From assembly GCA_942636505.2 (NCBI GenBank), contig CALOGB020000221.1, positions 434,001 through 498,000 on the forward strand: a stretch of DNA of 64,000 nt. The letters run 5' to 3'. This document shows positions 1 through 9,355 of the stretch, piece by piece. Each line of letters opens with the position of its first letter. Position 1 is the stretch's first letter. The notes below the pieces were generated by a model. It saw only the letters and a list, made by a program, of their open reading frames with translations, was not told the DNA's origin and searched no databases. Source of the DNA: an uncultured bacterium (GTDB lineage Bacteria; Pseudomonadota; Alphaproteobacteria; Sphingomonadales; Sphingomonadaceae). The position numbers and the translations under genes were made by a program.

Positions 1-11
1 CGGTCAGGGGA

Positions 12-20
12 AATACCAAT
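12..20. promoter_or_regulatory. Candidate NagR half-site upstream of nagR
   Basis: The 9-mer AATACCAAT lies about 105 bp before the regulator start. Its exact complement occurs in the nagB-II upstream region (10503-10511), and a two-mismatch form occurs in front of the TonB receptor (12427-12435). Recurrence at three promoters of one putative regulon suggests a regulator half-site. A 9-mer could also recur by chance, and the second half-site is not clear. Confidence 0.25.
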
Positions 21-125
21 ATGGCCCATGGATTTAGTCTGGTTGCCGACCACGCGGTCCTTGGCTACGCTACCATAAGGGACGCGGCAAGGCTCGCTTT
101 GAGCTGCCGGTCGGAGGGGGAATAC

Positions 126-863
126 ATGGCGTTTTCCGATGACATCGGACGCTTTCGCAAGGGAAATCCATCGCCGCTCTACCTCCAGTTGCAGGAACTG
201 ATCCGCAACGCGATCGGCGAGAAGCTGTTGGTACAAGGCAATGCGATCCCGGCCGAACGCGATCTCGCGATCGAGTACGACGTTTCGCGGATCACCGTGC
301 GCAAAGCGATCGGCGGACTGGTCGAGGAAGGGCTTCTCACGCGCAGACGCGGCGCGGGGACGTTCGTCGCCGGACGCGTCGAGAAGAGCTTTTCGAAGCT
401 GTCGTCGTTCAGCGAGGACATGGCGGCGCGGGGGCGTACGTCGAGCAGCAGCTGGATCTCGCGCTCGGCGGGGCAGGTGAACCCGGAGGAGGCGATGGCG
501 CTGGGGTTGTCGCCGGGGGCGGCGGTGTTCCGCTTCAACCGCATACGCTATGCCGACGAAGAGGCGATGGCGCTCGAATTCTCGACCATCGCGGGATATT
601 GCCTGCCGTCGGTCGAGGTGGTCGACGACTCGCTCTACACCGCGCTCGAGAACGCCGGGAGCCGCCCGGTACGCGCGCTGCAACGGCTGCGTGCGGTGCC
701 GTTCGGTGGCGAGCATGCACGAATGCTGGGCGTCGACGCGGGCCATGCCGGGCTGCTGATCGAGCGCCGCGGCTTCCTGCGCGATGGCCGGGCCGCGGAG
801 TTCACGCGCTCCTATTACCGCGGCGATGCGTACGATTTCGTCGCCGAACTCGCCGATATCTGA
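126..863 (+). CDS. nagR: GntR-family (HutC/UTRA) transcriptional regulator, NagR-like
   Basis: This 245-residue protein has an N-terminal GntR winged helix-turn-helix (about residues 10-80, with PAERDLAIEYDVSRITVRKA) and a C-terminal UTRA effector domain (about 90-240). UTRA domains bind phosphorylated sugars or small metabolites. The ATG at 126 is chosen because GGAGGGGG ends 5 bases upstream and the HTH begins soon after it; an in-frame ATG at 21 would add 35 residues unlike the family. The gene is followed after 22 bp by the GH2 glycosidase and lies near the whole nag operon. It is therefore the likely repressor, relieved by GlcNAc-6-P or GlcN-6-P. The effector is inferred from family and context only. 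Confidence 0.85.
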   Translation: MAFSDDIGRFRKGNPSPLYLQLQELIRNAIGEKLLVQGNAIPAERDLAIEYDVSRITVRKAIGGLVEEGLLTRRRGAGTFVAGRVEKSFSKLSSFSEDMAARGRTSSSSWISRSAGQVNPEEAMALGLSPGAAVFRFNRIRYADEEAMALEFSTIAGYCLPSVEVVDDSLYTALENAGSRPVRALQRLRAVPFGGEHARMLGVDAGHAGLLIERRGFLRDGRAAEFTRSYYRGDAYDFVAELADI

Positions 864-885
864 CCTTTAATACCGAGAGTGCCCG

Positions 886-3798
886 ATGAACCGACGTGAG
901 CTTCTTGTTGGCACGGCGGGCGCCGGTGCTTCTCTGGTCGTTGGGCCGATCGAGGCCGGGTTCGCGGCTAGCGTAGCGAAACAGGGCAGTGCCGGTGCGC
1001 TGCCCATGCCGCAGCCGACGCGGATTTTGCCGTCGCCCGCGTTGGTGCAGGACCCGTCGCGGACGCTGATCGAGCGGGGGTGGCTGTTCCACGAAGGCGA
1101 CGTGATCGCGCCCGCGCCCGACGGCCACAACGCAACGTATCTGAGCGTGAAGGCGGGCAATGCGCTTGGCGCCGCGGCGATGGCGTATGACGATTCCGAC
1201 TGGCAGTCGGTTCGGTTGCCGCATGACTGGGCCTCCGCGCAGCCGTTCGTGAAGACCGCCAACATCTCGCAAGGCTATCGCGCGAGGGGGATCGGCTGGT
1301 ACCGACGGACGCTGCGGCTCGACCCGGCCGACCGCGGCAAGACGATCGGGCTGCAGTTCGACGGGATCGCGACCAACGCGACGGTCTGGGTCAACGGCAG
1401 CGTCGTCGCGCACAACTGGTCGGCGTATAACAGCGTCGAGATCGACCTGACGCCGTTCGCGCGGTTCGGCGACGACCTCAACGTGATCGCCGTGCGCGTC
1501 GATGCGCAGGCGATGGAGGGCTGGTGGTACGAAGGCGCGGGGATCTATCGCCATGCGTGGCTGATCCGCCGTGCGCCGGTGGCGATCGTGACGGACGGCG
1601 TGCACTGCGATCCGAGGCGCGCTGCGAATGGCGCATGGAGCGTGCCCGTCGAAGTGAAGCTCGGCAGCATCGATCGCGCGGCGGTCGGCGTCACGGTGGA
1701 TGTCGCGCTGCTCGATCCCGAGGGCAAGCGCGTGGCGGGGGCGCAGGCGGCTGCGACGGTCCTGCCTCTGGAGCACGCGACCGCGACGATGACGCTGGCG
1801 GTGCCTGCACCGCGCCTGTGGTCGATCGAGACTCCGACGCTCTATACCGTGGTGACGCACGTCCTGCGCGACGGGGCGATCGTCGACGAGCGGCGTATCC
1901 CGGTCGGCTTCCGCACGATCCGGTTCGATGCGGACCGCGGCTTTCTGCTCAACGACAAGTCGGTGAAGCTGAAGGGCGTATGCCTGCACCAGGATCACGC
2001 CGGTGTCGGCACGGCGATCCCCGATGCGCTGCTGCGCTGGCGGCTGGAGCGGCTGAAGGCGATGGGCTGCAACGCGATCCGCTGTTCGCATAACGCGCCG
2101 GCCGCCGAACTGCTCGACCTATGCGACGCGATGGGCTTCGTCGTGATGGACGAGAACCGCCAGTTCAATCCCGCGCCCGATTACATGGCGCAGCTCGAAT
2201 GGATGGTTCGCCGCGACCGCAACCACCCGAGCGTCATCCTGTGGTCGGTGTTCAACGAGGAGCCGATGCAGGGCACCGAAGCGGGCGTCGAGATGCTCCG
2301 GCGGATGGCGCACGCGGCGCATGCGCTCGACGACAGCCGGCCGGTGACGGGCGCGATGAACGGCGCGTTCTTCGATCCGATCAACGTGTCGAGCATTTTC
2401 GACGTGGTCGGCTTCAACTATTACCAGGGCGATTACGATCGCTTCCACCAGCTCAACCCGACCAAGCCGATGACGAGCTCGGAGGATACCAGCGCCTACG
2501 AGACGCGCGGCGCGTTCGCGAGCGATCCGGCCGCGCATGTCCAGTCGTCCTACGACGTCGAGGCGGCGAGCTGGGGCGATACGCACCGCGCGACGTGGAA
2601 GAAGATCGCCGACCGCCCGTTCGTCGCGGGCGGGTTCGTCTGGACCGGGTTCGATTATCACGGCGAACCGACGCCGCATGAATGGCCGACGATCTCCAGT
2701 TTTTTTGGCATCCTCGACCTGTGCGGCTTCCCGAAGACTGCGTTCGATATTCATCGCGCGCATTGGGTCGATGATGCGCCGGTCGTCAGCCTGACGCCGC
2801 ACTGGACTTGGCCGGGACGCGAGGGGCAGCCGGTCGTGGTGCTGGTGATGAGCAACGCCGAGCGCGTCGAGTTGCGGCTTAACGGGCGGAAGTTCGGCGA
2901 GCAGGCGGTCGACCGGATCATGGGCAACGAGTTCAGCGTGCCCTACGCGCCGGGGCGGATCGAGGTGATAGCGATGCGCGGCGGCAAGGTCGTCGCGACG
3001 GCCGCGCACGAGACCGTCGGCAAGGCGGTCGCTTTGCGGCTGACGCCGGCGCGGACCGTGATGGCGGGCGACGACGAGGATACGCAGCCGGTGACGATCG
3101 ATGCGATCGATGCCGCCGGGCGTCACGTACCGACCGCGAACCTGCCGACGCAATTCTCGGTCGACGGCGCGGCGATCATCGGGGTCGGCAACGGCGATCC
3201 GAACAGCCACGAGCCCGAGAAGGGCAATGCGCGGTCGTTGTTCAACGGGCTGGCGCAGGTCATCGTGCAGGCGGGGACGGGCCGAGGGCGGATCGTGATG
3301 ACCGCGACCGCGCCGGGATTGAAGCCGGCGCGGCTGGTGATCGACCGGGCAGCGATCGTACCGCGCGCGCAAGTGGCCGCAACCTATGGTGGCCAGGCGA
3401 TCCGGGAGTGGCGTCGCTCGCCGGCGTTCGCAGCGCGGCCCGATCCTGCGCTGGCGCCGATCGATGGGGATAATAACAGTTGGGCGTTCGTGCGGAGTGG
3501 TACGCCGGTCCAGGCTGCGGCGGAGGGCCGTTGGCGGCTCTACCGGGCTAGTGTGACGCCGTGGCGGCGGATCGGGCTGGAGGGGGGCACGATCCGTTTC
3601 GCTTCGATCGCGGGGAAGGCCGAGCTGTGGGTCGATGGCCGGCGGCTTGCGTCGAAGACTGGGGTGGAGGCTGGGCCGCTCGAGGCGGCGTTGCCGGCGG
3701 GCGGCGGCTTGCGCCAGATCGTGCTGGTGGTGGAGGCCGCCGCGGATGGGGTTTCGGGTGTCGTCGGTCCCGTGTCACTGGAACCGCTAGCGCGCTAA
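886..3798 (+). CDS. Secreted glycoside hydrolase family 2 (beta-galactosidase-like)
   Basis: This 970-residue protein begins with a twin-arginine-like leader (NRRELLVGTAG), so it is probably exported to the periplasm or cell surface. The order is GH2 sugar-binding domain (about 40-230), immunoglobulin-like domain (about 235-340), TIM barrel (about 345-640), then DUF4982-like and further beta domains. The acid/base is E458 in SVFNEEP and the likely nucleophile is E533 in TSSEDTS. The family includes beta-galactosidases, beta-glucuronidases and exo-glucosaminidases, and the substrate cannot be read from sequence. Position beside nagR suggests that it trims a GlcNAc-containing glycan. GAGAG lies just upstream of the ATG. 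Confidence 0.85.
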   Translation: MNRRELLVGTAGAGASLVVGPIEAGFAASVAKQGSAGALPMPQPTRILPSPALVQDPSRTLIERGWLFHEGDVIAPAPDGHNATYLSVKAGNALGAAAMAYDDSDWQSVRLPHDWASAQPFVKTANISQGYRARGIGWYRRTLRLDPADRGKTIGLQFDGIATNATVWVNGSVVAHNWSAYNSVEIDLTPFARFGDDLNVIAVRVDAQAMEGWWYEGAGIYRHAWLIRRAPVAIVTDGVHCDPRRAANGAWSVPVEVKLGSIDRAAVGVTVDVALLDPEGKRVAGAQAAATVLPLEHATATMTLAVPAPRLWSIETPTLYTVVTHVLRDGAIVDERRIPVGFRTIRFDADRGFLLNDKSVKLKGVCLHQDHAGVGTAIPDALLRWRLERLKAMGCNAIRCSHNAPAAELLDLCDAMGFVVMDENRQFNPAPDYMAQLEWMVRRDRNHPSVILWSVFNEEPMQGTEAGVEMLRRMAHAAHALDDSRPVTGAMNGAFFDPINVSSIFDVVGFNYYQGDYDRFHQLNPTKPMTSSEDTSAYETRGAFASDPAAHVQSSYDVEAASWGDTHRATWKKIADRPFVAGGFVWTGFDYHGEPTPHEWPTISSFFGILDLCGFPKTAFDIHRAHWVDDAPVVSLTPHWTWPGREGQPVVVLVMSNAERVELRLNGRKFGEQAVDRIMGNEFSVPYAPGRIEVIAMRGGKVVATAAHETVGKAVALRLTPARTVMAGDDEDTQPVTIDAIDAAGRHVPTANLPTQFSVDGAAIIGVGNGDPNSHEPEKGNARSLFNGLAQVIVQAGTGRGRIVMTATAPGLKPARLVIDRAAIVPRAQVAATYGGQAIREWRRSPAFAARPDPALAPIDGDNNSWAFVRSGTPVQAAAEGRWRLYRASVTPWRRIGLEGGTIRFASIAGKAELWVDGRRLASKTGVEAGPLEAALPAGGGLRQIVLVVEAAADGVSGVVGPVSLEPLAR

Positions 3799-3807
3799 TT
3801 CTGCCCA

Positions 3808-3930
3808 ATCCTCCCCCGCCAGGGGGAGGTGTCGCCGAAGGTGACGGAGGGGGAGGACACGGAACCTCTGCTCCGTGTCCTCCCCCTCCGTCTGGCAAGC
3901 GCCAGCCACCTCCCCCTGGCGGGGGAGGAT
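3808..3930. repeat. Palindromic intergenic repeat, family A (copy 1)
   Basis: This 123-bp element has perfect 24-bp inverted ends (ATCCTCCCCCGCCAGGGGGA outermost) and a second inner inverted repeat rich in GGAGGGGGAGG. A second copy with the same layout lies at 48201-48325. It sits between the convergent GH2 and nagE genes, where the RNA hairpin could end transcription from both sides. Confidence 0.9.
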
Positions 3931-3942
3931 CAGTATCAGAGT

Positions 3943-5646
3943 CTAGCGTGCCAGCATCGTCAGAACGGCGTTAGTGGCGAGCAGATGCAACTGATCGGGT
4001 GCCGGCCGCGCGATCGCGCGAACGCCGAGTTTCGCCAGCCCTGCATCATCCGCTAGCCCGGCGTCATTCAGTTCGACGCGCAAACGACCGATGTGGCGGC
4101 TGGCATTGCGGATGTTCGCTGCCCCGCCGAGCGCGCTCTCAGCTGTGGACGACAGGCTGATCGTATCCTCCGCGATAGCCGCAGCAGGCTTGGTTGCCAC
4201 TTCGCCACCCAGTGCCAACGCATCGCGGATTTCCATCGAGACGACATCGGCGATCGGCCCGAGCACGACCTGGAGCGCGGAGTTCGACGGGCGCAGGATA
4301 CCGCGTGCGCCGAGGGCCTTCAGCGCGGCATCGTCGACTGCGGACTGGTCCACGACGATCAGCCGCAATCGCGTCGTGCAGGCGCTTACCGTCGTCAAAT
4401 TCGCCCCGCCGCCGAGCGCCTGCGCGAACGCGGCACCGCGGCCGCCTGCCGCGCTAGGCGCTACGGCAGCGACGGTTTCGGCTTCGCGCCCCGGCGTCGC
4501 GAGGTCGAACTTGCGGATGAAGAAGCGGAACAGCCCGTAATACAGCACGAAATACAGCGCACCGACCGGCAGCAGGACGAGCGGCCGCGTCGCCTTGCCG
4601 AAGTTCAGCACGTAATCGAGCAGCCCCGCCGAGAAGCCGAAGCCCATCTTGACGCCGAGCAGGTCCATCAACGCCATCGACAGGCCGGTCAGCACCGCGT
4701 GCACCGCGTAAAGCACCGGCGCGAGGAACATGAAGCTGAACTCGATCGGCTCGGTGACGCCGGTCAGCGCCGAGGTAAGCGCGAGGCTGAGCAGCATGCC
4801 GCCGACCGCTTTACGGCGCTCGGGCTTGGCGGAATGGTACATGGCGAGGCACGCGGCGGGCAAGCCGAACATCATCACCGGGAAGAAGCCGGCCATGAAG
4901 ATCCCGGCCGACGGATCGCCCGCAAAGAACCGGCGCAGATCGCCCGAGGTGCCGTGGTAGTCGCCGGCGACGAACCAGACGATGTTGTTGAGCAGGTGAT
5001 GCAGCCCGGTGACGAGCAGCAGGCGGTTGAGCAGCCCGAACACGAATACGCCGATCGCACCGCTGCCGGTGATCGCGACGCTCAACTGGTCGACGCCCTG
5101 GCTCAGCAGCGAGAAGCCGAAGCCGAATACCGCTGCGAGCACGAGACCGGCGACGCCGCTGACGATCGGCACGAACCGGCGTCCTCCGAAGAAGGCGAGA
5201 TATTCCGGCAGCTTGATCGTCGAATAGCGATTGTAGAGCGTCCCCCCCGCGAGCCCCGACAGGATGCCGATCGGCACGTCGAGCCGCGCCATTGCCTTGG
5301 CCTTCCACGCCGCGATCGTGAGGTCGGCGGAGACGCCGGTCAGCCCTGCGGATACCTCAGGTGCAACGGTAATCAGGACTTTGCCCGCTTCGGTCGCGAC
5401 CAGGAAGCAGACGACGCCGGCGAGGCACGCGGCACCGTTGCCGTCGCGCGCGAACCCGGTGGCGACGCCGATCGCGAACAATAGGCCGAGGTGCGAGAAG
5501 ATCGCGTCGCCGGCCGCGCTGATGAAGGCGATGTCGAGCAGGTCGGGCTGGCCGAGGCGGAGCAGCAGGCCGGCGATCGGCAGCACCGCGATCGGCAGCA
5601 TCAGCGCGCGGCCGAGCGGCTGGAGGGCTTCGAGGATCGATTTCAT
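3943..5646 (-). CDS. nagE: N-acetylglucosamine PTS permease, EIIC-EIIB with extra degenerate EIIB
   Basis: The 567-residue membrane protein imports GlcNAc and phosphorylates it to GlcNAc-6-P. Residues 1-385 form the EIIC channel with about ten hydrophobic segments and the GVTEPIEF motif (E300). Residues 405-480 form EIIB with phosphocysteine C423 (SACTTRLRL). A second EIIB-like stretch at 505-567 aligns with the first, but C423 aligns with H518 (ASRHIGRLRV). No EIIA is attached; EIIA is in nagF, whose stop overlaps this ATG by ATGA, so the two are translationally coupled. GlcNAc rather than glucose specificity rests on the neighbouring nagA and nagB-II. Confidence 0.92.
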   Translation of the reverse strand: MKSILEALQPLGRALMLPIAVLPIAGLLLRLGQPDLLDIAFISAAGDAIFSHLGLLFAIGVATGFARDGNGAACLAGVVCFLVATEAGKVLITVAPEVSAGLTGVSADLTIAAWKAKAMARLDVPIGILSGLAGGTLYNRYSTIKLPEYLAFFGGRRFVPIVSGVAGLVLAAVFGFGFSLLSQGVDQLSVAITGSGAIGVFVFGLLNRLLLVTGLHHLLNNIVWFVAGDYHGTSGDLRRFFAGDPSAGIFMAGFFPVMMFGLPAACLAMYHSAKPERRKAVGGMLLSLALTSALTGVTEPIEFSFMFLAPVLYAVHAVLTGLSMALMDLLGVKMGFGFSAGLLDYVLNFGKATRPLVLLPVGALYFVLYYGLFRFFIRKFDLATPGREAETVAAVAPSAAGGRGAAFAQALGGGANLTTVSACTTRLRLIVVDQSAVDDAALKALGARGILRPSNSALQVVLGPIADVVSMEIRDALALGGEVATKPAAAIAEDTISLSSTAESALGGAANIRNASRHIGRLRVELNDAGLADDAGLAKLGVRAIARPAPDQLHLLATNAVLTMLAR

Positions 5647-8138
5647 GCGGTGAACTCCCGGGCGAGCGAGCGGACGTCGGCGGCGGACCCGCATTGCAGC
5701 GCAGCGGCGGCATGCGCGCGGCACGCCTCCATCGTCAGCGTCGCGACCAGCGCCTTGATCTCGGGCACCAAGGCCGGTGCGGACGAGAGTTCGGTGACGC
5801 CGAGCCCGATCAGGATGGGGACGGCGAGCGGATCGGAGGCGAGCCCGCCGCACACGCCGGTCCAGCGGCCATGTACCGCGCCGCCCTTGCAGGTCTGCGC
5901 GATCAGCCGGAGGACGGCGGGGTGCAACCCGTCGATCCCGCTTGCGACGGCCGCGTTGCCGCGGTCCATCGCCAGCGTGTATTGCGTAAGGTCGTTGGTA
6001 CCGACGGATAGGAAATCGGCTTCTGCGGCGATCAAATCGGCGGTGACGGCGGCGGCGGGGGTCTCGATCATCACGCCGACGGGGACGTGGTCGACGATGC
6101 CGATCTTGGCGGCGACGCGGTCGACCACCGTGCGGACGGCGCGCAGTTCGTCGAGGCTGGCGATCATCGGCACCATGATCCGGCATTGCCCGGCGGGCTT
6201 TACCGACAGGATCGCGCGGACTTGGTCCTCCAGGATCTGCGGGTGCGCGAGGCCGACGCGGATGCCGCGCAGGCCGAGCGCGGGGTTCTCTTCCGGCGCC
6301 ATCGGCAGATACGGCGCGGGCTTGTCGCCACCGATGTCGAGCAGGCGGACGATCAGCGGACGACCGTCGAGCGCGTCGGCGATCGCCTGGTAATCGGCAG
6401 TCTGTTCGGCGACCGTCGGCGCGGCATCGCGTTCGAGGAACAGGAATTCTGTGCGCAACAGGCCCGACCCTTCCGCGCCGTTCTCGACCGCGAGGTGCGC
6501 ATCGCCGAGCGCGCCGAGATTGGCGAACGCCTCGATCCGGGTGCCGTCCGCCATGCGGCAGGGTTCGCCGGCCCGCGCGAGCGCTTCGATGCGACGGACC
6601 TGCGCCTGGACGATCCGGACTTGCGTGGCGACGAGCGTGTCGGCGTCGGGATCGATCCGCAACAGGCCTTCGCTGGCGTCCAGAATCACTGGCGTGTCGT
6701 CGGTGACGGCGTTCAACGGCGACCCGATCGCGACCAGCGCGGGGAGACCCATCGTCGCGGCGAGGATCGCGACGTGCGAGGTCGGGCCGCCGCGCTCGAC
6801 GCAGAAGCCGACGATGTTCGCGCGGTCGAGCGAAAGGACGTGCGACGGCAGCAGATCGTCCGCGAGCAGGATCGTGTCCGGCGGGAACGACAGCGGCGTG
6901 GTCTCGACCCCGGCGATCAGCGCGAGCAACTGGCGTTCGAGATCGAGCATGTCGTCGGCGCGCTCGGCAAGCCGCGGGTCGGTGCTGGTGCGCAACGCGT
7001 CGGCCTGCGGGCGGATCGCGTTGCGCCAGGCATGACCCCCGCTCTCGCCGCGGGCGATGCCGCCGCGCGTCGTCTCGTGGAGCAGGGGATCGTCGAGCAT
7101 CGCCGCATGCGCCTCGACGATCGCGCGTTCGGGACCGGTTGCGGTGCGGGCGCGGTCCGCGAACCGGGTCGAGAGCGTGGTGACGGCCGCATCGAAGCGC
7201 GCCTCCTCGACGGCGATGCCTTCGCCCTGTTCGGGGACGACGATGTCGGCGGGACGGAACCAGCGTGCCCGGCCGATCGCCACGCCGGGTGCCGCGGTGA
7301 CGCCGGTCAGCGCGCCGTCGACTGCGGGGCGGGTTGGCGAGGGGGCGATGGCGGGTGCACGGACGGGGGCTTCGGCGGGCTCGTCCATGCCGCTCTCGAT
7401 GAGGTCGCAGATTGCGGCGAGTGCCGTGGCGGCATCTGCGCCTGCTGCGGTTAGGGTGATCGTATCGTCGTGGCGGATCGCCAGGGCGAGCAGGGCGATC
7501 GGGCTGCGGACGTTTGCGGTCTTGTCGCCGCATGCGACCGTGACGTCGGCGTCGAAGCGCTTGGCGGTCGCGGCTAGGCGCGCGGCCGGACGGGCGTGGA
7601 TGCCGTGCGGGAGGGGCACGACGACCGAGCGTGTGTGCGTCGCGCCGTCCTTGCTCGTCTCGCGGCGTGCGACCGCGTCGCTGGGTTCGAGCGTCATCAG
7701 CGGATCGCCGACCGCGACCAGTTCGCTGGAGACGGCGTGGACGATGCTGAACCGGTCGGGGTTCACGACGACGATCGGCGTGACGACCGCGCGGGCCTCT
7801 TGCACCAGCAGATCGAGGTCGAAGCGGATCAGCGGCGCACCGCGCTCGACCGTGTCGCCGACCGCGACGCAAGGGCTGAACCCGCGTCCGCCGAGCGCGA
7901 CCGTGTCGAGCCCGATGTGGATGAGGATCTCCGCACCCTCGGGCGTGGCGAGCGTGATCGCGTGGCCGCTCGGCAACAGCGTCAGCACGGTGCCGGCGCA
8001 GGGAGCGTAGAGGCAGTCGCCGGTTGGATCGATCGCGACGCCGTCCCCCAGCATCCGCTCCGAGAACACCGCGTCGGGCACTTCGTCGATCGGCGTTGCC
8101 CAGCCCTGCATCGGCGCGGTCAGGAGGATGGAGGCCAT
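5643..8138 (-). CDS. nagF: PTS EIIA-HPr-EI fusion phosphotransferase
   Basis: This 831-residue cytoplasmic protein combines three PTS components. EIIA (glucose type, 1-150) has H74 in LIHIGLDTV. HPr (165-255) has H181 in GIHARPA. Enzyme I (275-831) has H455 in GGPTSHVAILA and the C-terminal catalytic cysteine C763 in GVCGGLASDP. It takes phosphate from phosphoenolpyruvate and passes it through these histidines to the NagE EIIB cysteine. The architecture matches NagF of pseudomonads and xanthomonads. The ATG at 8138 is preceded by GAGAA. An in-frame TTG farther upstream is possible but would read through a tandem repeat. The gene lies 74 bp after nagA and overlaps nagE. Confidence 0.93.
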   Translation of the reverse strand: MASILLTAPMQGWATPIDEVPDAVFSERMLGDGVAIDPTGDCLYAPCAGTVLTLLPSGHAITLATPEGAEILIHIGLDTVALGGRGFSPCVAVGDTVERGAPLIRFDLDLLVQEARAVVTPIVVVNPDRFSIVHAVSSELVAVGDPLMTLEPSDAVARRETSKDGATHTRSVVVPLPHGIHARPAARLAATAKRFDADVTVACGDKTANVRSPIALLALAIRHDDTITLTAAGADAATALAAICDLIESGMDEPAEAPVRAPAIAPSPTRPAVDGALTGVTAAPGVAIGRARWFRPADIVVPEQGEGIAVEEARFDAAVTTLSTRFADRARTATGPERAIVEAHAAMLDDPLLHETTRGGIARGESGGHAWRNAIRPQADALRTSTDPRLAERADDMLDLERQLLALIAGVETTPLSFPPDTILLADDLLPSHVLSLDRANIVGFCVERGGPTSHVAILAATMGLPALVAIGSPLNAVTDDTPVILDASEGLLRIDPDADTLVATQVRIVQAQVRRIEALARAGEPCRMADGTRIEAFANLGALGDAHLAVENGAEGSGLLRTEFLFLERDAAPTVAEQTADYQAIADALDGRPLIVRLLDIGGDKPAPYLPMAPEENPALGLRGIRVGLAHPQILEDQVRAILSVKPAGQCRIMVPMIASLDELRAVRTVVDRVAAKIGIVDHVPVGVMIETPAAAVTADLIAAEADFLSVGTNDLTQYTLAMDRGNAAVASGIDGLHPAVLRLIAQTCKGGAVHGRWTGVCGGLASDPLAVPILIGLGVTELSSAPALVPEIKALVATLTMEACRAHAAAALQCGSAADVRSLAREFTA

Positions 8139-8147
8139 GGGTGCGTT

Positions 8148-8189
8148 CTCGATGCCAGAAGGGGAGGGCTCGATGCCGGAAAGGGAGGG
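8148..8189. repeat. Two 21-bp tandem copies in the nagA-nagF gap
   Basis: Copies at 8148-8168 and 8169-8189 differ at two positions (plus-strand form CTCGATGCCRGAARGGGAGG). They fill most of the leader before nagF. The unit is a multiple of three and remains open in the nagF frame, reading a repeated PSxSGIE upstream of the chosen ATG. Confidence 0.75.
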
Positions 8190-8212
8190 GGGCAAAAGCG
8201 GGGTAGAAGCGG

Positions 8213-9355
8213 TCAGGCCGCGCTTGCCCCGCCGATCCACGTGCCGACCGGATGCAGGTCGCGGGTGAGCATGACCCAATCGGCGGTACGGCCGACCTGC
8301 AACGTGCCGCGCTCCTGCGACAGCCGCAGGAACGCCGCCGGATAGGTCGCTGCCATCGCCGCGGCGATCTCGGGCGTGACGCCGAGCCGGTCGACAGTGT
8401 TGCGGACCGCGCCCGCCATATCGAGATCGGAGCCCGCCAGCGTGCCGTCGGCACCGACGCAGCGGCCATTCTCGACGTGGATCTCGCGGCCCTGCAGCAC
8501 GAACGACTTCTCCGCCGCCCCGACGCAGGGCATCGCGTCGGATACCAGCATGAACCGGTCGTGCGGCCGTGCGCGCAACGCGATCCGCAGCACTGCGTCG
8601 TCGACATGGAAGCCGTCGACGATGATCCCGCAATACACCGCCTGATCGTCGAGCACCGCGCCGACCACGCCCGGGGCGCGGTGGACCAGCGGCGACATCG
8701 CGTTGAACAGATGCGTCACGCCGGTGATCCCGGCGGCCATCCCGGCGCTCGCGGTGGCGTGATCCGCATCGCTATGGCCAATGCTGATGAGTACGCCGGC
8801 GGCGGTCAGCGTCGCGATCTGCGCCGCGGTCACGCGCTCGGGTGCGAGCGTCACCATGACGCAGCCGAGACGGGGACGGGTCAGCAGCGCGAGCAGCTCG
8901 TCGTCGAGATCCTGGAAGCGCGTCGGGTCGTGGATGCCCTTGCGTGCCGGGCTGATCACCGGGCCCTCGATATGGATGCCGAGCACACCGGGAACGCCTG
9001 CGAGGATCGCTGCGTCGACTGCGTCGAGCGCGAGCGCGATCACGTCGGGCGTGTCGCTGATCAGCGTAGGCAGGAACGCGGTGGTGCCGAACGGACGGTG
9101 CGCCGCGCCGATCGCGGCGATGCCCTCGACCGTGGGCGTGTCGTTGAACAGCACGCCGCCGCCGCCGTTGACCTGCGTATCGACGAAGCCCGGCATCAGC
9201 CAGCCACCGTCGAGATCGATCGCGTGATCCACGGCCTGATCGGAAGTCGCGTCACCGATACGCGTAATGCGACCGTCCTCGACGACGATCGTAGCCTCGT
9301 TCAGGACGCCCGCGGGGGTGACCACATGGCCATTCGAAAACCGGAAGATCGTCAT
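8213..9355 (-). CDS. nagA: N-acetylglucosamine-6-phosphate deacetylase
   Basis: The 380-residue enzyme hydrolyses GlcNAc-6-P to glucosamine-6-P and acetate. It is an amidohydrolase TIM barrel with PGFVDTQVNGGGG (55-67), the metal-binding HIEGP (E130), H194 in GHSDAD, H215 in THLFNAM and the catalytic D273 in SDAMP. QVN replaces HxH in the first motif, as is normal for NagA. Length is typical. Its ATG overlaps the nagB-II stop by four bases (ATGA), placing it second in the core nag operon. Confidence 0.95.
   Translation of the reverse strand: MTIFRFSNGHVVTPAGVLNEATIVVEDGRITRIGDATSDQAVDHAIDLDGGWLMPGFVDTQVNGGGGVLFNDTPTVEGIAAIGAAHRPFGTTAFLPTLISDTPDVIALALDAVDAAILAGVPGVLGIHIEGPVISPARKGIHDPTRFQDLDDELLALLTRPRLGCVMVTLAPERVTAAQIATLTAAGVLISIGHSDADHATASAGMAAGITGVTHLFNAMSPLVHRAPGVVGAVLDDQAVYCGIIVDGFHVDDAVLRIALRARPHDRFMLVSDAMPCVGAAEKSFVLQGREIHVENGRCVGADGTLAGSDLDMAGAVRNTVDRLGVTPEIAAAMAATYPAAFLRLSQERGTLQVGRTADWVMLTRDLHPVGTWIGGASAA

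Noticed and set aside
802..2091. 429-codon minus-strand frame inside the GH2 gene
   Set aside because: Composition is arginine/histidine-rich with no motif, and the plus-strand frame has full GH2 catalytic motifs.
3943..8607. One 1554-codon open frame on the minus strand covering the whole PTS region
   Set aside because: Only the part from 5646 down encodes NagE. The upstream part is an arginine/proline-rich shadow of nagF, and the stop of the real nagF frame overlaps the nagE ATG.
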